DNA from: Terriglobia bacterium | Lineage (GTDB): Bacteria > Acidobacteriota > Terriglobia > Terriglobales > Acidobacteriaceae | Assembly (NCBI GenBank): GCA_020073525.1 | Contig: JAIQFA010000001.1 | Span: forward strand, 62,001-126,000 | Direction: 5' to 3' | Length of the DNA stretch: 64,000 nt | Position numbers and translations under genes: made by a program | Shown here: positions 1-10,462 of the stretch, piece by piece | Layout of the letters: each line of letters starts with the position of its first letter | Position numbering within the stretch: position 1 is the first letter of the stretch | Notes under the pieces: generated by a model | What the model saw: the letters and a program-made list of their open reading frames with translations, nothing else | What the model was told of the DNA's origin: nothing | The model's database searches: none

Positions 1-82
1 CAAGTACATTGCGCGACCGCCGAAAGAACAATTCATTGAACGCGGTTGTTGGATCGTCGGGATACAGTGGCAGGTAACGGAT
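1..82 (-). pseudogene. In-frame continuation of PEP/pyruvate-binding protein beyond an internal TAG
   Basis: Reading on past the TAG at 85-83 in the same frame gives an open, protein-like stretch (IRYLPLYPDD, then an FNELFF segment) up to the window edge. From memory of the family, homologues carry this segment directly after the GTHFFQDLVEA block, with an acidic residue where the stop lies. The coding sense downstream therefore appears preserved. Either the gene is split by a recent nonsense change (GAG to TAG would be one base) or the base is a sequence error. Confidence 0.6.
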
Positions 83-2611
83 CTAGGCCTCGACCAGGTC
101 TTGGAAGAAGTGCGTCCCGAAGGAGAGTTCTGGAAGGTAATTTCCTCTCTGGCGCGCCACTTCGATCAACATTGCCGTGTTGTTGATATCGGAGTAGGTC
201 ACCGGAACCCCCAATTTGATGTCTCCCCGGCTACCCCAGCGTCCGGGCCCGACCAGAATGAACTGGCGTTTTGGCAATAGCTTGTTCAGTCTGCCGACCG
301 CACGCCCGACGTCGCGCATTGCCGTTTGATCAGGGAGTTGGCTGTAGCCCTCCAGATCGACATACACAATGTGTGTGATCTCCGGTACCTTGCCGTTCGA
401 AACGAAATGGGCTGCTGAAAAGATGACTTTGTCCGATGGCAGGTTCTGCGGGATCGCGACCGGAACCGCATCGGCGCCGTAGCTCTGGGGCCGGCACTGC
501 AGCAAATAAAAATCCTTTCCGTCGTAGGCGAACTCGATATCTACCGGCGTCCCGAGCTTGGATTGCAGCAGGGCCAACAATTCGCGGATACAGCCCACAA
601 AGGTTGTCTTTCGGATCAGTCCTTCAAAGGTGAAAACTGCATCCTCCGCGGTGAAGTCAGGCAGCGGTCCGATCAAGGGCTCGATCCGGTCATGGCTCAC
701 CACCGATACTAGGTTGCGAATCTGCGGGTACGTGGCGCCAGACTCGCGCAGGAGCTTGGTGGCATCCACGGTTTCGAAAGCATTGTTTTCCAGATCGATG
801 AGATCAACGCGCTTGGGCGAATACCTGAGTACTTCGTCGGCGGTCACATTGACACGCAAACTCGGCTGGCCGGGGGCGATCAGAACGGGGTAGTCATCGG
901 CAACACGGTCCACCGCTCGCGTTCCCAGCCCAGGCACGAGACGGATGAGGCCATCCTCACGCTTGATGCGGGCGGACCAGCGGAATTCATTGTGGCTGAA
1001 CGCGACCCCAGAGCACGCCGGCAGAAAGTACTTGCCCACGGCCCGGCCCACAACTTCCTGGATCATGATGCCCATCTCCTCGTGGACATCCAGCAGACCG
1101 CGCTCGGCACGGTACTCGGTCGGATCTGGGCCGAAGATCGAGGCGTACACCTCGGCGATAGCGTCCATCAATGCAGCCAGGCGTTCTTCCTTGGTTCCTC
1201 GGTTGCCCAAGAACAGGCTCTTGTACTTACCGGAGAAAGCGGATCCAGGACGGTCTTCCAGCAAACTCGAGCTGCGGACGATCAGTGGAACATCCCCAAG
1301 ATCGTCGAGCGCGAGTGCGAGTCCCTTGGCGAATTCCGACGGGAAAGAGGAACTCTTGAACAGAGCCACCAGGTGCGGATATTCCTGGCGAACCTGGTCG
1401 ACCTCCATGTATTTCCGGTTGAGAACGTCCTCCAGATCGTTATGGTGCACGAAGTTCTGAATCCAGTCGGAGGTGAGGTACCAAGTCCTGGGAACCTTGA
1501 CTTCGTGCAGAAAGGCGCTCGTTTCGGAAGCCTTGTCTATGATCTTCTTGGCCAGGAACAAGCCCGCGCTCTTACCGCCCAGCTTGCCGTGGCAGCCCGG
1601 CGGGAAGACGACTTTACCCAGCAGATCATAGAAATCCTCAACGTCGATGAAATTCTTGGCGACATTGATGAAATCTAAGTTTTCGGAAAAGAAACGGCGG
1701 ATCAGCGATACCCTGAGACCTTTCTGGGTATAGAGCGAAAGTTCGCCCTCCTCGACCCCGATGTGCCGATAGCGCTCGACACACTCCATGATCTCTCCCA
1801 GCGAAGTGTCTTGGTTTTCCAGGGCCCGCACTAGAAAGCTGGCCTTGTCCTCTTTGATCCATCGCGTCACACAATTGAGGATTTCGGTCTCGCTCAAATG
1901 CTCCCCGGCGATCCGCAGTGCCTGGGTAGTCAAGTCCGAGGAATGGCCGGGAGTGTCCTGCGGAAGAGGCCGGTTCTCGTCGGTGGAAAAGCCGGGCTCG
2001 GAAGGCACGATCGACCCAGCGCGCCGCAGCAAGTCCTTGGCCTCCTGGACTCCGCTCCAACTCAGGTGATTGATCAATTTGCGCGAAATCCGTTTCAACA
2101 GGGCAGGGTCGGTGTCGCGTAGGAACTCCAGGACAATGCGCCACTCCCCTTGCGCGGTCGCGGCGGCATCCGCCGCTGCCCAGCCCTCGAATGCGGCGCG
2201 CAGATGCCGTTGCGTGACCGCACTGGCGATGCGCTCGGCAATCGTCTCAATCAGCTTGCGCTCTTCCTTGAGAAACGGACCTTCGTCCGACTTCGGCATC
2301 TCTCGCCGGTAGGAAATCTCGACCGTTCCGACCGTCTCACCCTGCACCACGATGCTGGCCTTCTGAACCCAAGGCGTGGCATGGAAATCCGGTCGTTGGA
2401 TGGCCACGTTCTCAAAGATGATCCGCGCCTGACAGTCGGTGGGGTGTTGCCAGCCCAGCGGCAAGACTTCGATCATGAGGAAGAAAATCTCGTCCAGAGG
2501 CCGGGTGGACTGGCTCAGGAGTTCGCCAACCTGATAGAGGCAGTTCAATTCCTTGGCCCGCTCTTGCAGAGCGTGGAGCATGGTCCCGAATTGAGTATCG
2601 TCCGGCTTCAT
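83..2611 (-). CDS. GAF and PEP/pyruvate-binding (PPDK N-terminal type) domain protein, truncated by TAG
   Basis: 842 codons. Residues about 1-140 look like a GAF-type sensor domain (RAKELNCLYQVGELL start, ERIASAVTQRHL end). From about residue 330 there is a pyruvate phosphate dikinase N-terminal ATP-grasp region with the GGKSAGLFLAK, IVRSSSLLED and MIQEVVGR blocks. No phosphohistidine swivel domain or PEP-utiliser barrel is present, so it is not a complete PPDK or PEP synthase; its substrate is unknown. The start overlaps the stop of the upstream paralogue by 4 bp (ATGA), which implies translational coupling. The reading frame ends at a TAG in the middle of a conserved block, and the downstream sequence still reads as protein, so the natural product is probably longer. 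Confidence 0.8.
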   Translation of the reverse strand: MKPDDTQFGTMLHALQERAKELNCLYQVGELLSQSTRPLDEIFFLMIEVLPLGWQHPTDCQARIIFENVAIQRPDFHATPWVQKASIVVQGETVGTVEISYRREMPKSDEGPFLKEERKLIETIAERIASAVTQRHLRAAFEGWAAADAAATAQGEWRIVLEFLRDTDPALLKRISRKLINHLSWSGVQEAKDLLRRAGSIVPSEPGFSTDENRPLPQDTPGHSSDLTTQALRIAGEHLSETEILNCVTRWIKEDKASFLVRALENQDTSLGEIMECVERYRHIGVEEGELSLYTQKGLRVSLIRRFFSENLDFINVAKNFIDVEDFYDLLGKVVFPPGCHGKLGGKSAGLFLAKKIIDKASETSAFLHEVKVPRTWYLTSDWIQNFVHHNDLEDVLNRKYMEVDQVRQEYPHLVALFKSSSFPSEFAKGLALALDDLGDVPLIVRSSSLLEDRPGSAFSGKYKSLFLGNRGTKEERLAALMDAIAEVYASIFGPDPTEYRAERGLLDVHEEMGIMIQEVVGRAVGKYFLPACSGVAFSHNEFRWSARIKREDGLIRLVPGLGTRAVDRVADDYPVLIAPGQPSLRVNVTADEVLRYSPKRVDLIDLENNAFETVDATKLLRESGATYPQIRNLVSVVSHDRIEPLIGPLPDFTAEDAVFTFEGLIRKTTFVGCIRELLALLQSKLGTPVDIEFAYDGKDFYLLQCRPQSYGADAVPVAIPQNLPSDKVIFSAAHFVSNGKVPEITHIVYVDLEGYSQLPDQTAMRDVGRAVGRLNKLLPKRQFILVGPGRWGSRGDIKLGVPVTYSDINNTAMLIEVARQRGNYLPELSFGTHFFQDLVEA

Positions 2612-4386
2612 TTTCTTGCCTGGCTCGTATTGTCACTGAGCTGCGACAGGATTATTCCTCTCGCCGTTCGCCCATCGACGCGTACTGAGAGTCTTTCTGT
2701 CGGCCGCACATGGCGGATAAATTCCGTCTCGTGGACCAGGGGCTGGCAGTTCAGCCAATCCCAATTGACTCCAGGACGGCGCCCGTGTTGCACCATGAAG
2801 TAGCTTGCCCGAAAGCTCGACAAGTTGTGAAAAAAGTGCGAGCCCTGGCTTAACTCCACATTCATCTCCGGCAGCGTCGCCTCGACGATCGCCCGCGCCC
2901 CGGAGATCTGGCTCCAGTCGATGGGGATGCCCAGCGAGGGATGGGAACTACCCCAGCGGCCGAATCCAATCAGCAGGTAGGGCCGGTGCTGGTCTCGCAG
3001 TTCTCTATTTATCGACTCCAACTGTTGAGCGATAACCGGCGTGTGCATGGGGGAAAACTTGTCGGGCCGAACGAAGACAATATCTTGTATGTCATCCGCA
3101 GTCCCATTGCCCATCACCATGTCCGACGCAACGATGGCACGCGGATCAGAAAGATTGACATCTACTACCTGGTCGGAAACCACCATGGAGCGAACCTGCA
3201 GGAATCCGAGGCGCGCCCGAGTCCGTTCCCCACGTCGCCCTTGAAAGGTTATGGCGAACTCAATCTCGACCTTGGCCTTGACGGTCTTCTCCGATGCGTT
3301 CAACAGAGCTTTCGCTAGGTCGTTCAGGGGGAACTCCTCCCGCACCAGCAGGGGGGCAAAATTCAGGATCCGCGGCCCCCGAGATCCAATGCCTGGGACA
3401 ATTCGATCGCGTTCTGGATCGTAGGTGGAGGCAAGCAAAGACAACGCCTTGTCAGCTTCGGCATCGGCCAGATTCGCATGCACCATGTATTCGGTCTCAC
3501 TGACCGGATCGTAGGCGGGCGGCTTGCCCATGTTGACAGCCCAAAACTCTGTCTGGGTACCCTTCACCAACTCCTGCACCGTCGCGAATGGGGGCGGTTT
3601 CTCTGGATATGTCGGTGAAAAAGTCCAGGCCAGGCCGCCGTCCACAATCGTCTTCCCTAATCCCAGTGCCAGCGTGACTATGCCATCTTCAGGGCGCGCG
3701 GGTTCAAAGGCATAGAAATTGTAGGAACGCGCCACGCCGGAGATGTCCGGATAAAAGCGGTCTCCTCTGCGCTGGCCGACTACTTCCTGGATAATGACCG
3801 CCATCTTCTCTTCGCTGGGCTTGGTCCCGGTGGTCCGGATATAGTCTCGAGCCTCGCGGAAGTAGGTGGACGCGTAGACAAATTTGACAGCCTCCACCAG
3901 TCGGCGAAATCGTATATCCGGATCGAACTGGTTGTTCGGGATCATTTTGGTTGCGTAGACGCCTGCAAACGGACGCTCCAATGCATCCTCCAGCAGGCTC
4001 GAGGAACGGATCGCCAGGGGGGTTTTCACTTGAACAATCAACGCGCGGAGATCACCCAGCAGTTCAACCGGGAGGTCGCACTTCTGAAAGGCGTGGGCGA
4101 TGCGGTCGTCTGGCATTTCATCGAAGGGCAATCCAGCCAGATGGTTCTGGGCGATGAATTGATCAAAACAGTCGGTCGCGACGACCGCCATGGTTGGAAC
4201 GTTGATATCAACGTCCGGAAAGTACTTTGGGTCGATGCGCTTGGCCAGCAGATCCTTGATGAACACCAATCCGTTGGCCTTACCGCCGAGTGATCCCGAA
4301 CCGATTTGTGTGCAGCGAAAGGTACCATCCCAGAACTTGCGGTCGAAAACGGGCAACTCCGCAGCCAGAGGCTTCAGGACGCTCAT
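2608..4386 (-). CDS. PEP/pyruvate-binding (PPDK N-terminal type) domain protein
   Basis: 592 aa. It is a paralogue of the next gene without the GAF module. It has the GGKANGLVFIKDLL nucleotide-binding start, AIRSSSLLEDAL around residue 145 and VIIQEVVGQRRG around residue 200, and GSHFFHNL near the C-terminus. That last block aligns with GTHFFQDL in the neighbour, and here about 80 further residues follow it, supporting the view that the neighbour is truncated. A GGGAGG ribosome binding site lies 5 bases before the ATG. It lies 66 bp after gdhA and overlaps the next gene by 4 bp, so the three genes are probably one operon. Like the neighbour it lacks swivel and barrel domains, so a phosphotransfer activity cannot be assigned. 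Confidence 0.8.
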   Translation of the reverse strand: MSVLKPLAAELPVFDRKFWDGTFRCTQIGSGSLGGKANGLVFIKDLLAKRIDPKYFPDVDINVPTMAVVATDCFDQFIAQNHLAGLPFDEMPDDRIAHAFQKCDLPVELLGDLRALIVQVKTPLAIRSSSLLEDALERPFAGVYATKMIPNNQFDPDIRFRRLVEAVKFVYASTYFREARDYIRTTGTKPSEEKMAVIIQEVVGQRRGDRFYPDISGVARSYNFYAFEPARPEDGIVTLALGLGKTIVDGGLAWTFSPTYPEKPPPFATVQELVKGTQTEFWAVNMGKPPAYDPVSETEYMVHANLADAEADKALSLLASTYDPERDRIVPGIGSRGPRILNFAPLLVREEFPLNDLAKALLNASEKTVKAKVEIEFAITFQGRRGERTRARLGFLQVRSMVVSDQVVDVNLSDPRAIVASDMVMGNGTADDIQDIVFVRPDKFSPMHTPVIAQQLESINRELRDQHRPYLLIGFGRWGSSHPSLGIPIDWSQISGARAIVEATLPEMNVELSQGSHFFHNLSSFRASYFMVQHGRRPGVNWDWLNCQPLVHETEFIRHVRPTERLSVRVDGRTARGIILSQLSDNTSQARK

Positions 4387-4452
4387 GGATACCTCCCCGC
4401 ATCATCTAGCGGACGTGACGCGCGCATCGAGTTCAGAGCAGGCGACGGGGTC

Positions 4453-5817
<1,365 letters not shown>

Positions 5818-6023
5818 GGTCTCTCCTTCGTGTACAGGCGAATCCAATTATCGCTCCCGTGACGGGGGGGGCTAATGTGATCGGGCGCACATCAGCGAGT
5901 GACGGACGCACACCAAACCGGGAGATTCTGGAATTGTCCGTGTTCCCCCTGCGAGCACCATGTTGAGGTAGACAAGACTTGCCTCGGCAAACTTATTTTC
6001 AGCTATGGGGAGATCGCAGCGGC

Positions 6024-7550
6024 TCAGAAAGCCATTGAGATGTGCTGGTTAGTGCCAGCTACAGCGGCTTCCTCTTGAGTCTTGCCGGAAACCGGTTTGT
6101 TTCCACGAGGCGGGCGTTGGCTGGCGATTCTCCAAAGATACATGGCCGCGTAAGCGCGCCAAGGCCTCCAAGTCTCGGCCCGCTGCACAAGCTCAGGACC
6201 GTTTCTCAGAGCCATGGCGCGCAGCAGCCCGAGATCCGTGGAAGGAAAGGCATCGGGTTCACCGAGCGCCCGCATGGCCACGTACTGTGCTGTCCATTTC
6301 CCAATGCCAGGAATTTCGCACAGACGATTCAGAAAGCCGTCCGAGTCGACCACTCCCTCGAAGCTGATCTTGCCGCTGCAAACCGCGCGGGCTAGAGCTC
6401 GAATCGTTTCGGCTCGCGCCCCAGTCAGGCCAATGTCGCCGAGCCTGGCGTCCGCAAGAACCTCCGGGGAAGGGAAAAGATGAGTGAGGCCATCTGCACC
6501 AGAGAACTCTTTTCCAAAACTGCTTACAAGCCGGCCAGCCATGGCGGTCGCGCCTCTGACAGTAATCTGCTGGCCAAGAATGGCGCGCGTGGCAAGTTCG
6601 AAGCCATTCCAGCAGCCCGGTACCCGAACACCCGGATCGGCCTCAACACTCCCCCCCAATACTGGATCGCTTCTCAGGCTTTGCACGATGGCCGTCCAAT
6701 CAGCGCTCAGATCAAACATCGCGCGGATACGTTCGACAATAAGGAAGAGCGAGTGGGGATCGCCAAATTCAATCCGAACAACCAGTGCGTCGCGCTCCTT
6801 GTCGCAGGCAACCTCGAAATAGCCGTCGCGGCCGTTCAAAGAGATGGTCCGTCGATAAGTGCCCGATTCCACTACTTCGACACCCGGCGTCGCGCGCGCG
6901 GCCAGAAAGTCCAACATCCCCTGCCAGTGATACGGGGGCCGGAAGTGAAGACGGAAGCGATACTGATTTCCTGGCTGGACCCCCGTTTGCCGCATCAGGC
7001 GCCGGATTTGAGTCGGTGTTCGATGATAGACCTTGAGGATGCCGGCGTTAAACCGCCGCACGCATCCGAAACCGGAAGCAAGAGCCACCTGGCTCATGGG
7101 CAATGTCGTCTCGTCGATCAGCTTCTTCGCGAAGTGCAGCCGGCGAGTCTGCGCCACTGCCATTGGTGTTGCGCCCAGATGTCGCAAAAACAAGCGGCGA
7201 AGATGGCGCGACCCGACTCCCAGGCGCTCGGCAAGAACTTCTACCCCACCGTCCTCCAGACCGCTCTCCCCGATCAGCCGCAAGGCCCGCGAAACCGTGT
7301 TTGAAGTTCCTACCCATGCCGGAGTTCCGGGTGAACTCTCTGGACGGCAACGCAGGCATGGGCGGAAGCCAGCTTCCGCAGCGGCGGCAGCGCTTGGAAA
7401 ATAGCGGACGTTCTTCTCTTTCGCGGTCGGCGCAGGACAAATCGGACGGCAGTAAACGCCGCTGCCGATCACGCCAATGAAGAACTTGCCGTCGAAGCGC
7501 GCATCGCGCGACAACCGTGCTCGCGAACATACCTGCCAATCCAGATTCAT
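6024..7550 (-). CDS. alkA: Ada/AlkA fusion: Ada zinc domain, AraC-type HTH and 3-methyladenine DNA glycosylase II
   Basis: 508 aa. The N-terminus is an Ada metal-binding domain with paired cysteines (GVYCRPICPAP, later RPCLRCRPE) that in Ada accept methyl groups from phosphotriesters. Next is an AraC-type helix-turn-helix (about residues 85-185, ending VYHRTPTQIRRL). The C-terminal half is AlkA: HhH-GPD motif LPGIGKWTAQYVAMRAL followed by FPSTDLG, which carries the catalytic Asp. Such proteins sense and excise alkylated bases and control their own genes. The ATG at 7550 is preferred over a GTG six codons upstream because the family begins MxLDxxxCxRA. Its upstream region carries three copies of a GTCCGCNAACGTCC motif. 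The methylguanine methyltransferase domain of classical Ada is absent. Confidence 0.9.
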   Translation of the reverse strand: MNLDWQVCSRARLSRDARFDGKFFIGVIGSGVYCRPICPAPTAKEKNVRYFPSAAAAAEAGFRPCLRCRPESSPGTPAWVGTSNTVSRALRLIGESGLEDGGVEVLAERLGVGSRHLRRLFLRHLGATPMAVAQTRRLHFAKKLIDETTLPMSQVALASGFGCVRRFNAGILKVYHRTPTQIRRLMRQTGVQPGNQYRFRLHFRPPYHWQGMLDFLAARATPGVEVVESGTYRRTISLNGRDGYFEVACDKERDALVVRIEFGDPHSLFLIVERIRAMFDLSADWTAIVQSLRSDPVLGGSVEADPGVRVPGCWNGFELATRAILGQQITVRGATAMAGRLVSSFGKEFSGADGLTHLFPSPEVLADARLGDIGLTGARAETIRALARAVCSGKISFEGVVDSDGFLNRLCEIPGIGKWTAQYVAMRALGEPDAFPSTDLGLLRAMALRNGPELVQRAETWRPWRAYAAMYLWRIASQRPPRGNKPVSGKTQEEAAVAGTNQHISMAF

Positions 7551-7635
7551 ATCTTTCGCGAACCCCACGATCGCGAATCCATGATCGCCAGACCAAACTC
7601 GCTAGACCATCATAGTCGACCGTACCGAACATTCT

Positions 7636-7729
7636 GGACGTTTTCGGACCGCAATCAAAGCCCCTCACCGGTAGTAAGGAGTAAGGTCCGCAAACGTCCA
7701 GCCCTCGGGATAAGCGTCCGCGAACGTCC
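7636..7729. promoter_or_regulatory. Three copies of an operator-like GTCCGCNAACGTCC motif
   Basis: The sites are ggacgttttcggacc at 7636-7650, ggtccgcaaacgtcc at 7685-7699 and gtccgcgaacgtcc at 7716-7729. The first is an inverted copy of the other two, with one mismatch. They lie between the divergently transcribed alkA and the small ORF at 7772. Spacing of 49 and 31 bp and the repeat orientation suggest a regulator-binding region, but the protein is unknown. A dispersed repeat is the alternative. Confidence 0.45.
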
Positions 7730-7771
7730 AAGGTCGGCTGGCCAACAGATTTATCTTGACTGATATGTGCC

Positions 7772-8053
7772 ATGACACAACGTGTTCGCCATTGCGTCGA
7801 GTGCCCGAAATGTCTCGCTCGATATCTGGTTGGTTTCAGTCCTTATCGTAACGGATCGTACCTGCTGCCTATGTTTGCCGGATTCTCAGCGGAATGGACG
7901 CTGTCCTGGTCGTGTGGCAGGCCCCCAGTTTCCAGTCGAGGGACCTGGGACGAGTTGAAAATGTACGCGGTCTCCAATCGAGCTCATGACCGCGGTTATG
8001 GCCCGCCCGAGGAGATCGTGGCGGTAGGAAGGAAATCGCGGCACTCGAACTAA
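7772..8053 (+). CDS. Small conserved hypothetical protein with CPKC zinc-ribbon-like motif
   Basis: 93 aa. It has a VECPKCLARYLVGFSPYRNG block near the N-terminus and a second SWSCGRPP cysteine, then ELKMYAVSNRAHDRGYGPPE. I recall near-identical small proteins scattered through Acidobacteria genomes, often in many copies, with no assigned function. The single CxxC with a downstream cysteine could bind zinc. There is no clear ribosome binding site before the ATG and the codon use is unremarkable, so it could also be a remnant of a multicopy family. It stands alone between alkA and a broken membrane gene. Confidence 0.6.
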   Translation: MTQRVRHCVECPKCLARYLVGFSPYRNGSYLLPMFAGFSAEWTLSWSCGRPPVSSRGTWDELKMYAVSNRAHDRGYGPPEEIVAVGRKSRHSN

Positions 8054-8082
8054 TTGGTTACTTTGAATCCAATGCACTCAAA

Positions 8083-8088
8083 TATAAT
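8083..8088 (+). promoter_or_regulatory. Probable -10 box for the membrane pseudogene
   Basis: A perfect TATAAT lies 18 bp before the ATG at 8106. A weak -35 candidate (TTTGAA, 8062-8067) lies 15 bp upstream. Position relative to the GGAGAGGG ribosome binding site fits a short leader. Confidence 0.45.
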
Positions 8089-8105
8089 CTTGGCCGGAGA
8101 GGGTG

Positions 8106-8587
8106 ATGCATCCGCCGATCGCAGCATCCACTACACAAAATCCTCTACTGGCGATCGTGTGGGCGGGACTCGCGTGCGGTACGCTGGACATTACCGCTGC
8201 ACTCCTCGTCTATGGTCGTTTCGGCCGCCCGCCACTGCGCCTGCTACAAGGGATCGCCGCCGGCCTGCTCGGTTCGCGGGCCTTCGAAGGCGGTATCGCA
8301 ATCGCTGTGCTGGGACTCTTCTGCCACTATTTCATTGCATTTTCGGCATCTACTGTTTACTTCGCCGCGAGTCGCTGGCTCCCTTTTCTTCTGCAACACG
8401 CCTTGTGATCTCTGGCGTTCTGTTTGGTGTCGCGGTCTACTTTTTCATGAATCGCATCGTAGTGCCATTGTCGGGCGCCATAAAGTTTCCGTTTTCTTTC
8501 AAGATGACGGTCATCGGCGTTGTCATACACATCTTCTGTGCCGGGCTACCGATTGCGCTTGCGGTGCGGCGATTCTCAAGGATCTGA
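8106..8587 (+). pseudogene. Four-TM membrane protein (DUF1440/YagU-like) broken by a one-base frameshift
   Basis: The first frame gives about 100 residues with hydrophobic segments (LLAIVWAGLACGTLDITAAL, AIAVLGLFCHYFIAF) ending HAL-stop at 8406-8408. The next frame immediately continues VISGVLFGVAVYFFMN and ends with MTVIGVVIHIFCAGLPIAL before stop at 8585-8587. Joined, they match the layout I remember for small integral membrane proteins of Acidobacteria and Proteobacteria. Restoring one C in the run at 8401-8402 (GCC CTT GTG ATC) rejoins the frames exactly. GGAGAGGGTG precedes the ATG. Function of the family is unknown. This is either a decayed gene or a base-calling error in a homopolymer. 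Confidence 0.7.
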
Positions 8588-8658
8588 GCGTAGGCCAGCC
8601 CGCCGCTGGCAACCTTTCGGCGCAATTCCAATCGAACTTTGGAAAGAGAGAGATCAAA

Positions 8659-9603
8659 ATGCTCCCAATTGCTTTCTGGTCGAAGGTCGGTATCGTTTGC
8701 GGAGCAATTCTGCTCGCAGGAAGTTCCCTGGCGGGCGGCAGCGTCGCATCAGCAGAGTCGCCAAAATCGGCTTCCTGCGCGGCACCCGCATACCGGCAGT
8801 TTGATTTCTGGGCCGGTGATTGGGACGTGGTAGATGTCGGCAGCCCGGCCAAGGTCGCGCATGTCCGAGTCGACCTCATACTCGACGGTTGCGTCCTGCG
8901 GGAGGACTACCAAGGCGCCGATGGACACAAAGGGCAGAGCTTCACGATTTACGACGCGGCCAGAAATATCTGGCACCAGAGTTGGGTGACCAACCGAGGG
9001 CAGTTGCTTGAGATCGAAGGAAAAATCGAAGCTGGCGAAATGGTTCTTTCCGGCGAGGATCATGCCGCAGGCGCTCTGGTGCGCGGTACATGGAAGCCTG
9101 TGAACGGAGAGGTTCGAGAGACTGCAGTAACCTCGACCGATGCCGGCAAAACGTGGAAACCGTGGTTCGATCTTATGTTCCGTCCGGCGAGCGCAGCGGA
9201 TAACACGGGAGGGCCCTTTTCCGGCGATAGAAAGACTGTCGCTGCGCTCGACACCCAGTACCAGGTGGCGGTAAAGAAAAATGATGCCGACGGAATGGCC
9301 GCAATCTTGGCTGACAATTTCACGCTCGTGACCGGGTCGGGCAAGGTTTATTCGAAAGCCGATCTGCTAGAGGAAGCGCGGAGTGGGCGTATGCAATACG
9401 AACGTCAGGACGATAGCGATCAGAATGTGCGCGTTTGGGGAGATACCGCTGTGATCACCGCCAAGCTGGTGGAAAAGGGAACGGACGGCGGAAAGCCATT
9501 CGAATATACGGTATGGTTCAGCGATACTTATGTTCGGACTCCGAACGGTTGGCGATATGTGTTCGGCCAATCTTCGCTGCCGCTGCCAACCCCGGCGCGT
9601 TGA
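8659..9603 (+). CDS. Secreted protein with SnoaL-like/DUF4440 C-terminal domain
   Basis: 314 aa. A signal peptide (about residues 1-32, hydrophobic IVCGAILLAGSSLAGG, AESA-type cleavage region) is followed by a beta-rich domain of about 150 residues (FDFWAGDWDVVD, then LREDYQGADG) like the DUF1579-type lipocalin-like fold. The last 120 residues (LDTQYQVAVKKNDADGMAAI, later WRYVFGQSSLP) form an NTF2/SnoaL-like domain of the DUF4440 kind. The ATG at 8659 follows GGAAAGAGAG. The upstream gene is broken and the next is on the opposite strand, so it is probably transcribed alone. Ligand or enzymatic activity is unknown. Confidence 0.75.
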   Translation: MLPIAFWSKVGIVCGAILLAGSSLAGGSVASAESPKSASCAAPAYRQFDFWAGDWDVVDVGSPAKVAHVRVDLILDGCVLREDYQGADGHKGQSFTIYDAARNIWHQSWVTNRGQLLEIEGKIEAGEMVLSGEDHAAGALVRGTWKPVNGEVRETAVTSTDAGKTWKPWFDLMFRPASAADNTGGPFSGDRKTVAALDTQYQVAVKKNDADGMAAILADNFTLVTGSGKVYSKADLLEEARSGRMQYERQDDSDQNVRVWGDTAVITAKLVEKGTDGGKPFEYTVWFSDTYVRTPNGWRYVFGQSSLPLPTPAR

Positions 9604-9625
9604 AAAAGAGGCAATCCAGCCCCGT

Positions 9626-10279
9626 CTAACTTCTCGCGGACGACAAGCTGAGATGATCGAACTCGGCGTCGAATCCAAGGCCCTCGGGCGCCGCGCACAT
9701 GATGCCTGCCTCCGCGGTTGACGCTGGGAAGTATCCTTGGCGCACCGAGGTGAAATTCTTCCCATCCAGCGAACACAACGTCTCCAGCGATTCGCCTTTG
9801 CGTACAGCACGCCACCAAACAGGTCCCGAGTCAGTCAGGTCCGGCATTGTCGACCAGTCAGAGAATTCGCGCGTGAACACCACGCTGGCATGACGTTTTC
9901 CGTCAAAGAATTCGGTGCCGCACTTCATCCAGTTTTCGGCGTTTATGCGAACCATGAGACCGGCCTGATCGTAGAGCGCGGCATATTGGCCGTTGACGCG
10001 CGCCTCAAAGACGAAGTCGCCCTCCGCCTTCAGGCGCAGGAAATGGCCGTTGTCGGTGATGTAACCGTAGAAAGTTTTGCGCCAGAAATCGGTCTTCGCA
10101 CGGGAATGTACTACGAGCTTTTCTCCGACCCTCTTCGAAGAAGCGGGCTCGTTGAACCATGTCATGCGGGCGAGCAAATCACTATCAGCGGCTTCAGCAG
10201 GAATGGCTTTCGGGATGCTCAGCGCACCGACGAACATCGCGCCTCGAGCGATGAAAGACCGGCGGGTAGTTTTTAGCAT
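9626..10279 (-). CDS. DUF1349 family protein with Tat-type signal
   Basis: 217 aa. The N-terminus TTRRSFIARGAMFVGAL is a twin-arginine-like export signal. The mature part matches the DUF1349 beta-sandwich (LDFWRKTFYGYITDNGHF-type core, YDQAGLMVRINAENWMKCG, WWRAVRKGESLETLCSLDGKNF). The family is lectin/glucanase-like in fold and is thought to bind carbohydrate, but no activity is established. A GGAGG ribosome binding site lies upstream of the ATG. It ends 23 bp from the convergent SnoaL-like gene. Confidence 0.8.
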   Translation of the reverse strand: MLKTTRRSFIARGAMFVGALSIPKAIPAEAADSDLLARMTWFNEPASSKRVGEKLVVHSRAKTDFWRKTFYGYITDNGHFLRLKAEGDFVFEARVNGQYAALYDQAGLMVRINAENWMKCGTEFFDGKRHASVVFTREFSDWSTMPDLTDSGPVWWRAVRKGESLETLCSLDGKNFTSVRQGYFPASTAEAGIMCAAPEGLGFDAEFDHLSLSSARS

Positions 10280-10462
10280 TATGGGACCTCCGTTTCCTGA
10301 TTTCGACCGATGTGGAACGATTGTAACGTCGACCGAGGTTCGATTGCCGCAAGTTTGCGCTTGCGTTCATTGCCTTTCACGCATGTTCCAAGGCTTCTAC
10401 GCCCGTAGCGCAGCGCAGGCGCATCTCCGTCAGTCTGAGCGAATGGGTCTGACTTGGGACTA

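Noticed and set aside
992-1678. 228-codon open frame on the plus strand
   Set aside because: Antisense to the PEP/pyruvate-binding gene; no family features; expected shadow in high-GC sequence.
8212-8658. N-terminal extension of the SnoaL-like gene
   Set aside because: Runs through the broken membrane gene in another frame; a signal peptide and ribosome binding site place the start at 8659.
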